From the NCBI GenBank assembly GCA_032622095.1, contig CP136069.1:40586194-40650193 (forward strand): DNA of 64,000 nucleotides, read 5' to 3'. The notes below the pieces were generated by a model. The model saw only the letters and a program-made list of their open reading frames with translations, did no database searches and was not told the DNA's origin. The DNA comes from Siphonodentalium dalli (Eukaryota; Mollusca; Scaphopoda; Gadilida; Siphonodentaliidae). Shown here piece after piece: positions 45,209 through 59,279 of the stretch. The position numbers and the translations under genes are program-made. How positions within the stretch are numbered: position 1 is the first letter of the stretch; every line of letters starts with the position of its first letter.

Positions 45209-47774
45209 GACCACTGTGCAATTTTGTCCCTCAGCGCAATAGTCCAAGCGTGTGCATTTGACCGCCGAAACTACGCTGGTACTCGTTCGTTGGTTACAGT
45301 GATCTCGCTGGATCGCGTATGCACAGCGCAATTTTGCATAATTTTAGCGCAATTTGACTTGAGCAAAGCGCGATTGCACTTGAGTGCAATTGTTCGTAAT
45401 TAGTTCAGCAGTCAAATGAGTCTGCGTGCATGGTATGTAGGCATTGTGTGAATTATCATACATATAAATAATGATAACCGTTTTCGCAAAAGATATATGC
45501 GAAAATAACACAACGCAAACGTGCCTACTTCACAATCAAATTAACCCAGTTAAATAGCCCAGGGTGTGCCCTTTTCCAACGATGCATAGCACGATAGCGT
45601 GCTTTATGCCGGTCTTTAGTTATGGCGTTTTGTAATAACGAGCCTGCCTTTTAGCTGCATTTAATTTCCCTCCAGATAAATTGCTTAACGAATATGCCCC
45701 TGTTAGGCTGACGCAGATTCAATAGATTCCCGTCTCGCAAAGAATTGGCCGCGCAGAAATTTCAGCGGCATATCATTTCGCTCGAGATAACTGATTGAAC
45801 CAATCTACCCTAATAAGGCGACGAGCTTCCAGGTTTTGCATCGCGCGAACGCAATTAGCCGGCTGCTTGCTAATCTGATTCAACATAGGATCGCAGGGTT
45901 TTTATTGAAATGTTTTGTCACGGTTGGCGTCAGCGAGGTAATTCGATTATATGTCCATCTTAACATGGGTCGACATCGCGGGAGCAGTCAAGATCCGACC
46001 TCAACCAAATTTGTTGTCAAGTTGATGTGGGGGGTTTACATGACCTTGACCTTGACCCTAAACTAACCTTGACCTTTGTTGAAAGACATCTCACTTAAGG
46101 GGCTATTTTGCTAGATATGTGTTGCGATGTACGCGCTTATGTCAATATCCAGAGGCCTCGTATAGCTGTCATTGATAAATATACCGGTATCAAGGAGGCT
46201 CCTACAATACTTTAGTCTGTATCTGACGAACAGACACATGGGACTACGATATAAACTTAAACTAGACCTCCATAGAGAATAACATAGGAGTTGAGTGAAA
46301 TTGTGGGTAAAATCGCGATTTGGAGATGCGCATGTTAACGGAGCTGTTTATTGAATACAATGTGTTCTGTCCGTGTCATACATACCCGACCCGGTGAACT
46401 ATACAACGTACGCCGAAACCTGCCATATTCTACATATGAAAGTTTTGTTACTATTGGCACAATTAGGATCTCGGATACACAATAGTTGATAGGATCACAC
46501 ACCAAAAATGTTAAAAACCAGACGAGTTATCCAAACGGGCTCAACTGGACTTTTCGTTTTCTATCTATAATTTGAGCTCTCGCGAACCCGTTTGTACGCT
46601 GTTTACAATCGGGCTCGCGGGACAAACGGACTCGAGCCCGATTAGAAGGTTTAAAGTCTGGGATGTAAGCCCCATTGTAGGCGATTGTTAACTCACACGC
46701 ACACACACACCACACACACACAGACAGATCTTCCAAAATATATAATAGATATTGTACCTTAAGCTATATATTCATGGCACAATAAACTACTATCTATACT
46801 TGTATGCCAAAAATAAGTTCCTCGAGAACCACTATTTTGGCATAGTCAACTCCAAGACATGCGCTATTTATTAACTAGTCACACACTAACGGGCGGGGAG
46901 TCCACGTGTATAGATTACTAAGCTTTTGTGATATCATGTATACTGTATATTTCAATACCTTGAAACAATTAATTATTATCCAGTGAAAATGTTATGCCCT
47001 TCAAGTTGATGCGATTATTTTAAGCACGTATATATGCGTAACTGCTTGTACACATTGTACCAATCATGCATGACATAACTTATTCTCGGGAGAGAGATGT
47101 TCTTTGTGATACGAATGGATTGTTGTATTAAAGTCCGATTTGACATCATAAACTACCATCGGTGCGTTTTCTGTACCAGAAAATAATCATGAATCCGTTA
47201 ATAAGAGGTTTCTAGTGGCCACAGATGGAAGCTTAAACAGGTTTTGGATATTTGTCAGCCTAGCAAAAAAATCAAATGACAGTCTGATAAAGAGCGTCCA
47301 CGATTTCCTTTCACATAAACAGTAGAGGGTTAAAAGCGTTCTAAATAACATGATCGTATGTGCTCGTTTTCAGCGTGAACCGGCTGGTTGATTTTGTGGA
47401 TTTTCCGATTCCTGTGCAATACAAATAATGGTGACTGCAAGTCTTTCGCTTTTGCCAGCTAATCTACAAATTACGTCAGGAAATATTTTTTACAAATCTG
47501 GTGTCAATCTATATGGATTCTCATTTTGTTTACCGAAATAAAGATGGTGGTATCTCTCCCCTGAATCCGTTGTAGCAAAAAAATCTAAATGTTCCTAATA
47601 AACCCATGGAACTGGAACTGGAACTGGAGCGCGTGACCAAAATTCGGAGAACCAACAACTTGTTTAACCGGAAACGATGGGCGCCCTTGTAATTTTTACC
47701 GTGATTACCCCCCCCCCCACAATTCGGCACAGACTTTGTAAAAAATTCCAAATTTTCTGCTTACAGGCAGAATA

Positions 47775-48278
47775 CACTCTTAGAACAAATGTGTATAAAT
47801 ACTACACAAAATGTGTTACATTTGATCTTAAACAAAATTGTATAGAAATGACACATGACATTTGATTATTAAATATGTCGGTGGAATATCATCAACGTTG
47901 AATATTATTGAATATGTGAGTGTATCATAGTTATTAGATGAAATGTGTTCTATTGGAGAAACACAGAACAAACAATTGGCAGCAGCTTTAAATTTTGTTA
48001 TACACTATGTTTGTGCAAAAACTGAACAACACATAATTGTGTAGCACAAAGTTTTAAAGCAGCTGCCAATCTTTTATTATGGCAGCTTTTACGAGGTTTA
48101 TGTCTCAAATAGAAAATATCTCATATATTAAATATAATATACTCACATATTCACTCATATTCAATGTTGAGAAAATTCCACCGACACATTTATGTCATGT
48201 GTCATTTCTACACAATTTTGTTTAAGATCAAATGTAACACATATTGTGTAGTATTTATACACATTTGTTCTAAGAGTG
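47775..48278. mobile_element. TA-site MITE, unit 3
   Basis: 504-bp deleted form, as in unit 2. Confidence 0.7.
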
Positions 48279-48409
48279 TAAGTTACTTGCATTCAATGCC
48301 ATTGATAATATATATGAATCACGAATACTCAATAATAACTTCCAGAGTAATACGATAAGAATAACCATAAACAAAATTATTGGGAACGCTTTCTAGTAAT
48401 CGGCGTTAA

Positions 48410-49405
48410 CCATTTCATGACGGGAACTGCGCTGGTGCAGTATCAAAGATGCTGTGCCAGTGCATTCTCTTATATACGCGACTCTCACATAGGGAGCGGC
48501 ATCGCATATATAAGAGAATTCACTGGCTGTCAATGTAAATAATATTAGGCCAATGCATTATCTTATACATGTACATGTATATACGAGACTCGGGAGACTC
48601 GCATATATGTGACCCGCCATATCAAATCCAGTCGTAAGTCGGGATGTTTTTTACCCTGTGCCAATGCATTCTCTTATATATGCGAGTCGTCTACTCATGT
48701 TTGTCTGGGGCTCTGTATGGGTGAAATTATAAAATTGTTAAAGAATACAAGAACAAATTATAAATATTGTAAAAAATTGTTAGGCCAATGCATTCTCTTC
48801 TATATGCGAGGCGACCTATGGTCGATTCGCATATATAAGAGAATGCATTGGCACAGGGTAAAAAAAATCCCGACTTACGACTGGATTTGATATGGCGGGT
48901 CACATATAAGAGAATGCATTTGCACAGGGTTTTCACAAAATTTAAATGAAGCTCCAGTCATGGAAGGGTTAAATGTGTTTTAAAACAATGGACAACGAGC
49001 ATAAATGGCTTTTACCCATGCATGGCGATCTGTTTTATTTTTTGGCTGCCCATCCAAAATTCTGAAGTTGTCGTATCTCTTCTCGGTCGCCTCGCATATA
49101 TAAGAGAATGCATTGGCCTAACTATTTTTTTACAATTTTAATAATTTGTTCTTGTATTCTTTAACAATTTTATAATTTCACCCATACAGAGCCCCAGACA
49201 AACATGAGCAGACGACACTCTTCTATATGCTTATATATATGTGTGGGGCACCCTGCAGGGTAATGGATGTTTTTTATTTTATGTCCTAAAAATTGTAAGA
49301 AACATTTATTTAAAAAAAATTATAAAAAATTGTTAGGCCAATGCATTCTCTTATATATGCGAGGCGACCTATTGTCGACTCGCATATATAAGAGAATGCA
49401 TTGGC
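48410..49405. mobile_element. Hairpin-bearing TTAA element cluster, unit 3 (deleted form)
   Basis: Bounded by TTAA at 48406-48409 and 48969-48972 for the main element. The first full hairpin is cut: TATATGCGAG runs straight into TCGTCTACTCATG (about 48688), removing roughly 170 bp present in units 1 and 2. Intact hairpins lie at 48784-48852 and 49337-49405. Confidence 0.75.
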
Positions 49406-50320
49406 ACAGTCAGAATATGCTACCATCCATTTGAACATAACACCTGGGTTTAAATGACAACTTTATCCATGATATTTGCCCATGAAATCTTCAATAAATA
49501 GGTTAACGTATGGCTGACTGGAATTTCATTGAATTCATGAACCTTTCAGTGAGAAAATCGTAGTGAAATGTTACCGGTCAATGTGACACATCTACCCGTT
49601 CCAAACCGCTATCGCTTTATGCGCTGCATTGAAAGTACCCAAGTTACCGTGACGATGTTCACCGATTTACCCGTACCCGTTCCCATCGGACGGGTGTCGC
49701 AAACTCGCTATTAACGGAATGCCAGAAAAGAAGATAAACAGATGCAGATGTTGGAGCCATGCAGATAAAACTGAAAGTTCGACGATGGACACACGAGACA
49801 GAGAAATCAAGAACTATCGACTTAATCTTAACAAGGCATCGCAACGGAAATCAGGTATATATATATGTTAGATGACATTAATCGACTGTAAGTGAAAGAT
49901 AAAGGGAGATTCATAACAATAACCGTAGACAACGAGAAATTTGTGCTGGTTTGAGCATGAAATATTGGGATTCTGTTAAATCAGTGGAACTAGAAGGTGT
50001 CGTGTGGAAATGAATATATATATCATCTATGATAATTCTGAATTGTGAATTGTTGACCGTTTCAAAATCCAAATGCATGGTGGACAGAGATTCATTTATC
50101 CGATATATACCAGAAGGGCTTTGGATTCGTGATGGATGAGGATGTCGACTAAATTAAGGCAGGGATTTTCCCAGAAGTCACAGGCAATGATGTTGTTCTG
50201 TGATAACCAATAATACACCACACGACACACGCATGTCCGAAAGTTTCACTATCAACATTTATTTTAGACGACTGCTTCTATTTTTTATATAAAACTCCTG
50301 CAATCGACTATCATTGCCAG

Positions 50321-50438
50321 GAGTGGCTGTGGATCAGTTGGTGAGGTGCATGACATAATAGGCCAACATAAGCGTCCAGCGATGACGAACTTGTATTGGT
50401 TCGAATCCTGATTTGTGATCAACCCACATGGAATATAA
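50321..50438 (+). repeat. tRNA-like SINE head, unit 4
   Basis: Copy of 23573-23690; box B GGTTCGAATCC at 50398-50408. Confidence 0.4.
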
Positions 50439-50681
50439 CCATACATAGTAAAGACTATCAACTGTGTGTCAGTTACTGTGTCACTTCAGTTATTATGTAA
50501 AATAACTCAATATTTAAGGTATTATATATAATAACTGACGAGATCAGTTATTATACATGTTAACTGATTTCAGTTATTAAACAAAATAATTAATCACACG
50601 TTTTTAACTGTGTGTGAGTTTGTGTGTTGCTTTCCTGAAGTTGGTGGTTTCTACGGGCATTGTGGTGATTTTCAGAATAAC

Positions 50682-50796
50682 CCTTTCTATACTGAATGGA
50701 TTCTCCCAATCAGTTACAACAATATACATTGGAATTGTCTGTCGTTCATTTGGAGGGGTGTTCATGTAATAAAAGCAGACGACAGACATACGATCA
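50682..50796 (+). promoter_or_regulatory. Promoter-like repeated block, unit 4
   Basis: Duplicate of 23944-24058. Confidence 0.3.
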
Positions 50797-51472
50797 TATA
50801 ATACAATTATAGCTGAATGATTCATATTCGTTGGTGAGAATTGTTCAGATTATAAGTTCAACGTCTGTTGAACGTATTATCTAAGCGTTTCCTAAGGGAA
50901 CTCCTCACCAATGGGTATTTAGTATAAAAAGGGTTAAATTAACCATGGGTGTGGTCTCTTTCAACACCCGTAGACTGACAGCGTAGCTAGATAAGATAAA
51001 TATCAAGATACGGATAAGGTTTATTGACAATCAGGTCACATTCACATAAACAGAACATATGAGAAAGTATTAAGTGATTAATGCTGATTGGTGAAATAAA
51101 AGTGATGCAACTTCCTTAATGTTCACGTCCAACAGTCATCAGCTATAGGACATTGCATTAAAGGGCCTACATGGTGCTATATCATAAGAGTTGCATGACA
51201 GAGGAAATTATATACATGATCGCATGAAGTGTTATTAGGCTGAAATACTGAGTTACTTATTGGACTAGAAGATTAAAGGCCTATCTAGCCAGTGACTTAA
51301 TTCCAAATGCTACAATATAAAATGCTACAATATGTGTTACAAGTTATATATCTTGTAGAAAAAACTATGATGAAATATGAGTAGAAGCTCAACAGTGAGG
51401 TAACAGTGAAAGTTGTCCAAGATACATATAACACAATCGAACTATAGGTAAATAAATGTAATATAGTATTAA

Positions 51473-51865
51473 CCCTTTACCCAACAGAACGGCCCTGTGC
51501 CAATGCATTCTCTTATATATGCGAGTCGACCATAGGTCGCCTCGCATATATAAGAGAATGCATTGGCTTAACACATTAAAAATTATAAAATTGTTAAAGA
51601 ATGTAAGAAAAAATGATAAAAAGTGTTAAAAAAAAGATTTTTTTTAGGCCAATGCATTCTCTTATATATGCGAGGCGACCTATGGTCGACTCGCATATAT
51701 AAGAGAATGCATTGGCACAGGGCATAACTGTAACTATCACAATGTGGTCAAGGAGCCGGTTCCAATGATATCCATATTTGTATGGTTCTATTGAGACAGA
51801 ACGAAGATAATTTAGGCTGTTGAAGCTTTATTTGGTCGGTTTTGGCCGGTTTGTTGGGTAAAGGG
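51473..51865. mobile_element. 393-bp palindromic TTAA element, unit 4
   Basis: Same insertion point and length as in unit 2. TTAA at 51469-51472 and 51866-51869, TIRs CCCTTTACCCAACA, hairpins at 51499-51567 and 51648-51716. Private change GAACGGCCC for GAAGGGCCC. Confidence 0.85.
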
Positions 51866-51876
51866 TTAAAACATAT

Positions 51877-52110
51877 CTAAAACTTTCCTACTGATAGTGA
51901 AAGGTCATCAACTGCCCCTTTCTTGTAAATGGGAGTTGTGAAGCTGTGGGAACATATTGATGGATAATCTCCAGAGGATAAAATCCTATTGAATACATGA
52001 CATAGGGGTTTACACAATTCCAAGGATGAGCATTGTCGTATAATCAGGTTCTGACTCCGTGCATTGTTACAGTGTAGACTGTAACTTTTTGCTGGCCTTG
52101 AACATGACAT
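51877..52110 (-). pseudogene. Non-LTR reverse transcriptase fragment, unit 4
   Basis: Same fragment with the GAAAGG insertion; private Phe to Tyr change in SSGDYP. Confidence 0.6.
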
Positions 52111-52271
52111 TCTCGATTGCTAACATTGGTTTTTCCAGGCACAGGCTTGACACGAACGCCGCTGCATAACAAACAACCATCATCGAAATATATACTTGTA
52201 TCTGGAATTAAGAACAGTAAATTGTAATAGTATACCTCATGTGACTTGCTCTCGTTCTGGTTGGCTTTAAA

Positions 52272-52763
52272 ATGGACTCTTACTCACTTACAATTGTCTT
52301 TCTATTGATAGTAATATACTCAATTCTCACAATCGGATTGACTCCTGAAGATATGACCAATATGAAACTCCCTTGTACGTGCAATATCGGCATATCATTA
52401 GACTTATTCATTAAAGCCTCTTGGTGGTTTGAGCTCCAACATGTACCAAATATTATTCGCTTTTGATTTTTATCCCAGTATCGAAATAGGTCGATACATA
52501 CTTCAATTACCTTTCTACGGGCATTATATGTCCCAGAAATACGCATCGGAGTCATAAAAAGTACAAATTTGAACACGGTGTTTGGGTCCAAAAATAAACA
52601 ACACCCATGTACACGGCATGGAACAGAAAAGAGAATTCAGTGTTGGTATGTTCATGATATGGTAGAAATAAAGAGCGAATGTTACACTTCTGTGCGAGAA
52701 ATTGAAAACACCTGGACAATAGCTGTGACCATGGGAAATATTGTTCAGAGCACATGTAGCTGA
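52272..52763 (+). pseudogene. 163-residue frame broken by a nonsense codon, unit 4
   Basis: TGA at codon 65 (52464-52466), the same change as unit 2. The downstream frame is otherwise open to the normal stop. Confidence 0.4.
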
Positions 52764-53123
52764 TATATCCATAGGTGGTGTATTTAACAACCTATCTTAT
52801 ACCCTTTTCCAAATTCCGCAGACAAAATTTCGAAGCTCGAATGGGCCATGTCCGTTTAATTTTAGTGATCTTACAAGTATCTCCTTAACCTAGATATTAC
52901 ATGTTTTGTTTTAAATCGTGAGGTCCGAACCCATGTATACGTGTACATCTTTGACTACTTTAACCACTTAAACCTGATATATCCTTTTTCTTATCAGCAC
53001 TATACTCTTTACTCTTTACTATATTTTCATGAGAGCAAATCATCACGGGTAGAGGATCGTCAATAAGTTGCATAACTTGTACTCCAATCCCCTGTTGCCA
53101 TATCACATGTATAATTATATCAT

Positions 53124-53890
53124 ACTAGAAGGTGACCCGACTTCGTCCGGGCTTTGACCTTGAATTGACCATTTTGAAGGTTAAGGTCAGGTGGGGTCAA
53201 ACACCAACACCCCAAAAATGGTGGAAATCGGCCCAGCGGATACCGGGAAATCGGCCCAGCGGATAGCGAGATACCCTATGCATCAAATTTCGTCCGTAAA
53301 AATCCGCCAGTTTAACCCGATTTGATTTCCACTCAAGTATATAAACGCGCCTCATATACACACGCTCATTAATTATCAAGTTTCAACGTAAAGATAAATT
53401 ACCATCGGTGCCCGAGATATCGCCAAGACGTCTGAAACAGTCAAATGCATCGGCCGGTTAAGCGTTAACGTGATCTAACGTTATGACCTCCAACGACGTC
53501 ATAGGAGTTACACATTGTTTTTATCCTGATGGAAGATAGTACCACTTCTTCTTGATAATTGAGACAGATAACTAAAACGGATACATACGCATTATATATC
53601 GTTGGAAAGAGGGAACACGAAAGATTCTCACAGTGTCATTATTATGACTGGCATTTTATTATTCGCGCTGTTTCGAATCGATTTGTAAGCACCGAACTCA
53701 AATGAAAGTCCCGTAACACAGCGTAAAAACAGATTTGACCTCGGCACGTGAAAAGTTGACCTCGGATCTGAAAATTAATATGCCTATGCCACTTCCCGAT
53801 CGATAGTATCCTCACATACGAAGTTTCATCGAAATCGGGTCGGCCGTTTTCGAGTTCATCGCGAACACACACACACACACACACACACAC
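53124..53890 (+). mobile_element. Retroelement-like 3' region ending in (CA)13, unit 4
   Basis: Terminal tract 26 nt followed by GCGCAGTC, where other units have GCAGTC. Confidence 0.5.
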
Positions 53891-54147
53891 GCGCAGTCTA
53901 ACGCCGTGTGTCAATTGGGGTCTTTTGCGTCAAACCTACAACCGGGTTCTACCCTTTCCGCTGTTCCTACCACCTAGAAAATTCGGAAGTAGACACGGAA
54001 GGACAACTGAAGCGTTTTCAGGCAAAAATAAAACCAGTAAGTCAGTCATTTAACTTTGTGTTTTTATAATCATAACTGGGCTCAGGTGTGACACATGTGT
54101 ATGACAAATGGGAAAGTCATATGTAAATAAATGGCATCGCGCTTATG

Positions 54148-54685
54148 TGCACCGCAGTCCAATTGCGCTTCAGTTCAGCGCAAAGTCGCCGCACCGCAGT
54201 GCAATTGCGCTTGAGCGTGGTGCAATGTAGCCGAACCACAGTGCAATTGCGCTTGAGCGTGGTGCAATGTAGCCGAACCGCAGTACAATTGCGCTTGAGT
54301 GCAGCGCAATTTTGCCGCACCGCAGTGCAATTGCGCTTGAGTGCAGCGCAATTTCGCACCAACACAGCGCAATTTCGCTTCAGTGCTGCGCACCACAGTG
54401 CAATTGCGCTTGAGCGTGGTGCAATGTAGCCGAACAACAGTGCAATTGCGCTTGAGCGTGGTGCAATGTAGCCGAACCACAGTGCAATTGCGCTTGAGCG
54501 TGGTGCAATGTAGCCGAACCACAGTGCAATTGCGCTTGAGTGCAGCGCAATTTCGCCGCACCGCAGTGCATTTGCGCTTGAGTGCAGCGCAATATCGCCG
54601 CACCACAGCGCAATTGCGCTTCAGTGCAGCGCAATGTCGTCGCACCTCAGTGCAATTGCGCTTCAGTGCAATGCAGCGCAATCGT
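54148..54685. repeat. 42-bp minisatellite, unit 4
   Basis: Same structure; shares GCTTGAGTGCAGCG with unit 3; private GTGCTGCGCACC. Confidence 0.95.
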
Positions 54686-57306
54686 GACCACTGTGCAATT
54701 TTGTCCCTCAGCGCAATAGTCCAAGCGTGTGCATTTGACCGCCGAAACTACGCTGGTACTCGTTCGTTGGTTACAGTGATCTCGCTGGATCGCGTATGCA
54801 CAGCGCAATTTTGCATAATTTTAGCGCAATTTGACTTGAGCAAAGCGCGATTGCACTTGAGTGCAATTGTTCGTAATTAGTTCAGCAGTCAAATGAGTCT
54901 GCGTGCATGGTATGTAGGCATTGTGTGAATTATCATACATATAAATAATGATAACCGTTTTCGCAAAAGATATATGCGAAAATAACACAACGCAAACGTG
55001 CCTACTTCACAATCAAATTAACCCAGTTAAATAGCCCAGGGTGTGCCCTTTTCCAACGATGCATAGCACGATAGCGTGCTTTATGCCGGTCTTTAGTTAT
55101 GGCGTTTTGTAATAACGAGCCTGCCTTTTAGCTGCATTTAATTTCCCTCCAGATAAATTGCTTAACGAATATGCCCCTGTTAGGCTGACGCAGATTCAAT
55201 AGATTCCCGTCTCGCAAAGAATTGGCCGCGCAGAAATTTCAGCGGCATATCATTTCGCTCGAGATAACTGATTGAACCAATCTACCCTAATAAGGCGACG
55301 AGCTTCCAGGTTTTGCATCGCGCGAACGCAATTAGCCGGCTGCTTGCTAATCTGATTCAACATAGGATCGCAGGGTTTTTATTGAAATGTTTTGTCACGG
55401 TTGGCGTCAGCGAGGTAATTCGATTATATGTCCATCTTAACATGGGTCGACATCGCGGGAGCAGTCAAGATCCGACCTCAACCAAATTTGTTGTCAAGTT
55501 GATGTGGGGGGTTTACATGACCTTGACCTTGACCCTAAAATAACCTTGACCTTTGTTGAAAGACATCTCACTTAAGGGGCTATTTTGCTAGATATGTGTT
55601 GCGATGTACGCGCTTATGTCAATATCCAGAGGCCTCGTATAGCTGTCATTGATAAATATACCGGTATCAAGGAGGCTCCTACAATACTTTAGTCTGTATC
55701 TGACGAACAGACACATGGGACTACGATATAAACTTAAACTAGACCTCCATAGAGAATAACATAGGAGTTGAGTGAAATTGTGGGTAAAATCGCGATTTGG
55801 AGATGCGCATGTTAACGGAGCTGTTTATTGAATACAATGTGTTCTGTCCGTGTCATACATACCCGACCCGATGAACTATACAACGTACGCCGAAACCTGC
55901 CATATTCTACATATGAAAGTTTTGTTTCTATTGGCACAATTAGGATCTCGGATACACAATAGTTGATAGGATCACACACCAAAAATGTTAAAAACCAGAC
56001 GAGTTATCCAAACGGGCTCAACTGGACTTTTCGTTTTCTATCTATAATTTGAGCTCTCGCGAACCCGTTTGTACGCTGTTTACAATCGGGCTCGCGGGAC
56101 AAACGGGCTCGAGCCCGATTAGAAGGTTTAAAGTCTGGAATGTAAGCCCCATTGTAGGCGATTGTTAACTCACACGCACACACACACCACACACACACAG
56201 ACAGATCTTCCAAAATATATAATAGATATTGTACCTTAAGCTATATATTCATGGCACAATAAACTACTATCTATACTTGTATGCCAAAAATAAGTTCCTC
56301 GAGAACCACTATTTTGGCATAGTCAACTCCAAGACATGCGCTATTTATTAACTAGTCACACACTAACGGACGGGGAGTCCACGTGTATAGATTACTAAGC
56401 TTTTGTGATATCATGTATACTGTATATTTCAATACCTTGAAACAATTAATTATTATCCAGTGAAAATGTTATGCCCTTCAAGTTGATGCGATTATTTTAA
56501 GCACGTATATATGCGTAACTGCTTGTACACATTGTACCAATCATGCATGACATAACTTATTCTCGGGAGAGAGATGTTCTTTGTGATACGAATGGACGTC
56601 GGACCGTAGTCGGTATATATTCAACATGAGAGATTTGAATATGATTGTTGTATTAAAGTCCGATTTGACATCATAAACTACCATCGGTGCGTTTTCTGTA
56701 CCAGAAAATAATCATGAATCCGTTAATAAGAGGTTTCTAGTGGCCACAGATGGAAGCTTAAACAGGTTTTGGATATTTGTCAGCCTAGCAAAAAAATCAA
56801 ATGACAGTCTGTGATAAAGAGCGTCCACGATTTCCTTTCACATAAACAGTAGAGGGTTAAAAGCGTTCTAAATAACATGATCGTATGTGCTCGTTTTCAG
56901 CGTGAACCGGCTGGTTGATTTTGTGGATTTTCCGATTCCTGTGCAATACAAATAATGGTGACTGCAAGTCTTTCTCTTTTGCCAGCTAATCTACAAATTA
57001 CGTCAGGAAATATTTTTTACAAATCTGGTGTCAATCTATATGGATTCTCATTTTGTTTACCGAAATAAAGATGGTGGTATCTCTCCCCTGAATCCGTTGT
57101 AGCAACAAAAATCTAAATGTTCCTAATAAACCCATGGAACTGGAACTGGAACTGGAGCGCGTGACCAAAATTCGGAGAACCAACAACTTGTTTAACCGGA
57201 AACGATGGGCGCCCTTGTAATTTTTACCGTGATTACCCCCCCCCCCCCACACAATTCGGCACAGACTTTGTAAAAAATTCCAAATTTTCTGCTTACAGGC
57301 AGAATA

Positions 57307-57810
57307 CACTCTTAGAACAAATGTGTATAAATACTACACAAAATGTGTTACATTTGATCTTAAACAAAATTGTATAGAAATGACACATGCCATATGATTA
57401 TTAAATATGTCGGTGGAATATCATCAACGTTGAATATTATTGAATATGTGAGTGTATCATAGTTATTAGATGAAATGTGTTCTATTGGAGAAACACAGAA
57501 CAAACAATTGGCAGCAGCTTTAAATTTTGTTATACACTATGTTTGTGCAAAAACTGAACAACACATACTTGTGTAGCACAAAGTTTTAAAGCAGCTGCCA
57601 ATCTTTTATTATGGCAGCTTTTACGAGGTTTATGTCTCAAATAGAAAATATCTCATATATTAAATATAATATACTCACATATTCACTCATATTCAATGTT
57701 GAGAAAATTCCACCGACACATTTATGTCATGTGTCATTTCTACACAATTTTGTTTAAGATCAAATGTAACACATATTGTGTAGTATTTATACACATTTGT
57801 TCTAAGAGTG
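57307..57810. mobile_element. TA-site MITE, unit 4
   Basis: 504-bp deleted form; private changes include CACATGCCATATG. Confidence 0.7.
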
Positions 57811-57941
57811 TAAGTTACTTGCATTCAATGCCATTGATAATATATATGAATCACGAATACTCAATAATAACTTCCAGAGTAATACGATAAGAATAACCAT
57901 AAACAAAATTATTGGGAACGCTTTCTAGTAATCGGCGTTAA

Positions 57942-58960
57942 CCATTTCATGACGGGAACTGCGCTGGTGCAGTATCAAAGATGCTGTGCCAGTGCATTCT
58001 CTTATATACGCGACTCTCACATAGGGAGCGGCATCGCATATATAAGAGAATTCACTGGCTGTCAATGTAAATAATATTAGGCCAATGCATTATCTTATAC
58101 ATGTACATGTATATGCGAGGCTCGGGAGACTCGCATATATGTGACCCGCCATATCAAATCCAGTCGTAAGTCGGGATTTTTTTTACCCTGTGCCAATGCA
58201 TTCTCTTATATATGCGAGTCGTCTACTCATGTTTGTCTGGGGCTCTGTATGGGTGAAATTATAAAATTGTTAAAGAATACAAGAACAAATTATAAATATT
58301 GTAAAAAATTGTTAGGCCAATGCATTCTCTTCTATATGCGAGGCGACCTATGGTCGATTCGCATATATAAGAGAATGCATTGGCACAGGGTAAAAAAAAT
58401 CCCGACTTACGACTGGATTTGATATGGCGGGTCACATATAAGAGAATGCATTTGCACAGGGTTTTCACAAAATTTAAATGAAGCTCCAGTCATGGAAGGG
58501 TTAAATGTGTTTTAACACAATGGACAACGAGCATAAATGGCTTTTACCCATGCATGGCGATATGTTTTATTTTTTGGCTGCCCATCCAAAATTCTGAAGT
58601 TGTCGTATCTCTTCTCGGTCGCCTCGCATATATAAGAGAATGCATTGGCCTAACTATTTTTTTACAATTTTAATAATTTGTTCTTGTATTCTTTAACAAT
58701 TTTATAATTTCACCCATACAGAGCCCCAGACAAACATGAGCAGACGACACTCTTCTATATGCTTCTATATATGTGTGGGGCACCCTGCAGGGTAATGGAT
58801 GTTTTTTATTTTATGTCCTAAAAATTGTAAGAAACATTTATTTTAAAAAAATGATAAAAAATTGTTAGGCCAATGCATTCTCTTATATATGCGAGGCGAC
58901 CTATTGTCGACTCGCATATATAAGAGAATGCATTGGCACAGGGCCCTTCTGTTGGGTAAA
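57942..58960. mobile_element. Hairpin-bearing TTAA element cluster, unit 4 (deleted form)
   Basis: Carries the same about 170-bp deletion as unit 3 (TATATGCGAGTCGTCTACTC near 58220). Intact hairpins at 58316-58384 and 58869-58937. Its right end is a TIR of the palindromic element, TGTTGGGTAAAGG, joined to CATTAAAGGGCC of unit 5. Confidence 0.75.
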
Positions 58961-59279
58961 GGCATTAAAGGGCCTACATGGTGCTATATCATAAGAGTTG
59001 CATGAAAGAGGAAATTATATACATGATCGCATGAAGTGTTATTAGGCTGAAATACTGAGTTACTTATTGGACTTAAAGATTAAAGGCCTATCTAGCCAGT
59101 GACTTAATTCCAAATGCTACAATATAAAATGCTACAATATGTGTTACAAGTTATATATCTTGTGGAAAAAAATATGATGAAATATGAGTAGAAGCTCAAC
59201 AGTGAGGTAACAGTGAAAGTTGTCCAAGATACATATAACACAATCGAACTATAGGTAAATAAATGTAATATAGTATTAA

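Larger units (their letters stand above)
42221..49405 (+). repeat. Segmental duplication unit 3 (short)
   Basis: Begins inside the palindromic element, at the equivalent of 34843 in unit 2, and so lacks the first about 2.8 kb of a long unit. It has a private 50-bp deletion near 47120 (GAATGGATTGTTG). Confidence 0.9.
49406..58962 (+). repeat. Segmental duplication unit 4 (long)
   Basis: Starts at the same CAGTCAGAATATGC joint as unit 2. It carries the 393-bp palindromic element but not the 494-bp MITE of unit 2. It ends in hairpin 58869-58937 followed by CAGGGCCCTTCTGTTGGGTA, then joins unit 5. Confidence 0.9.
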
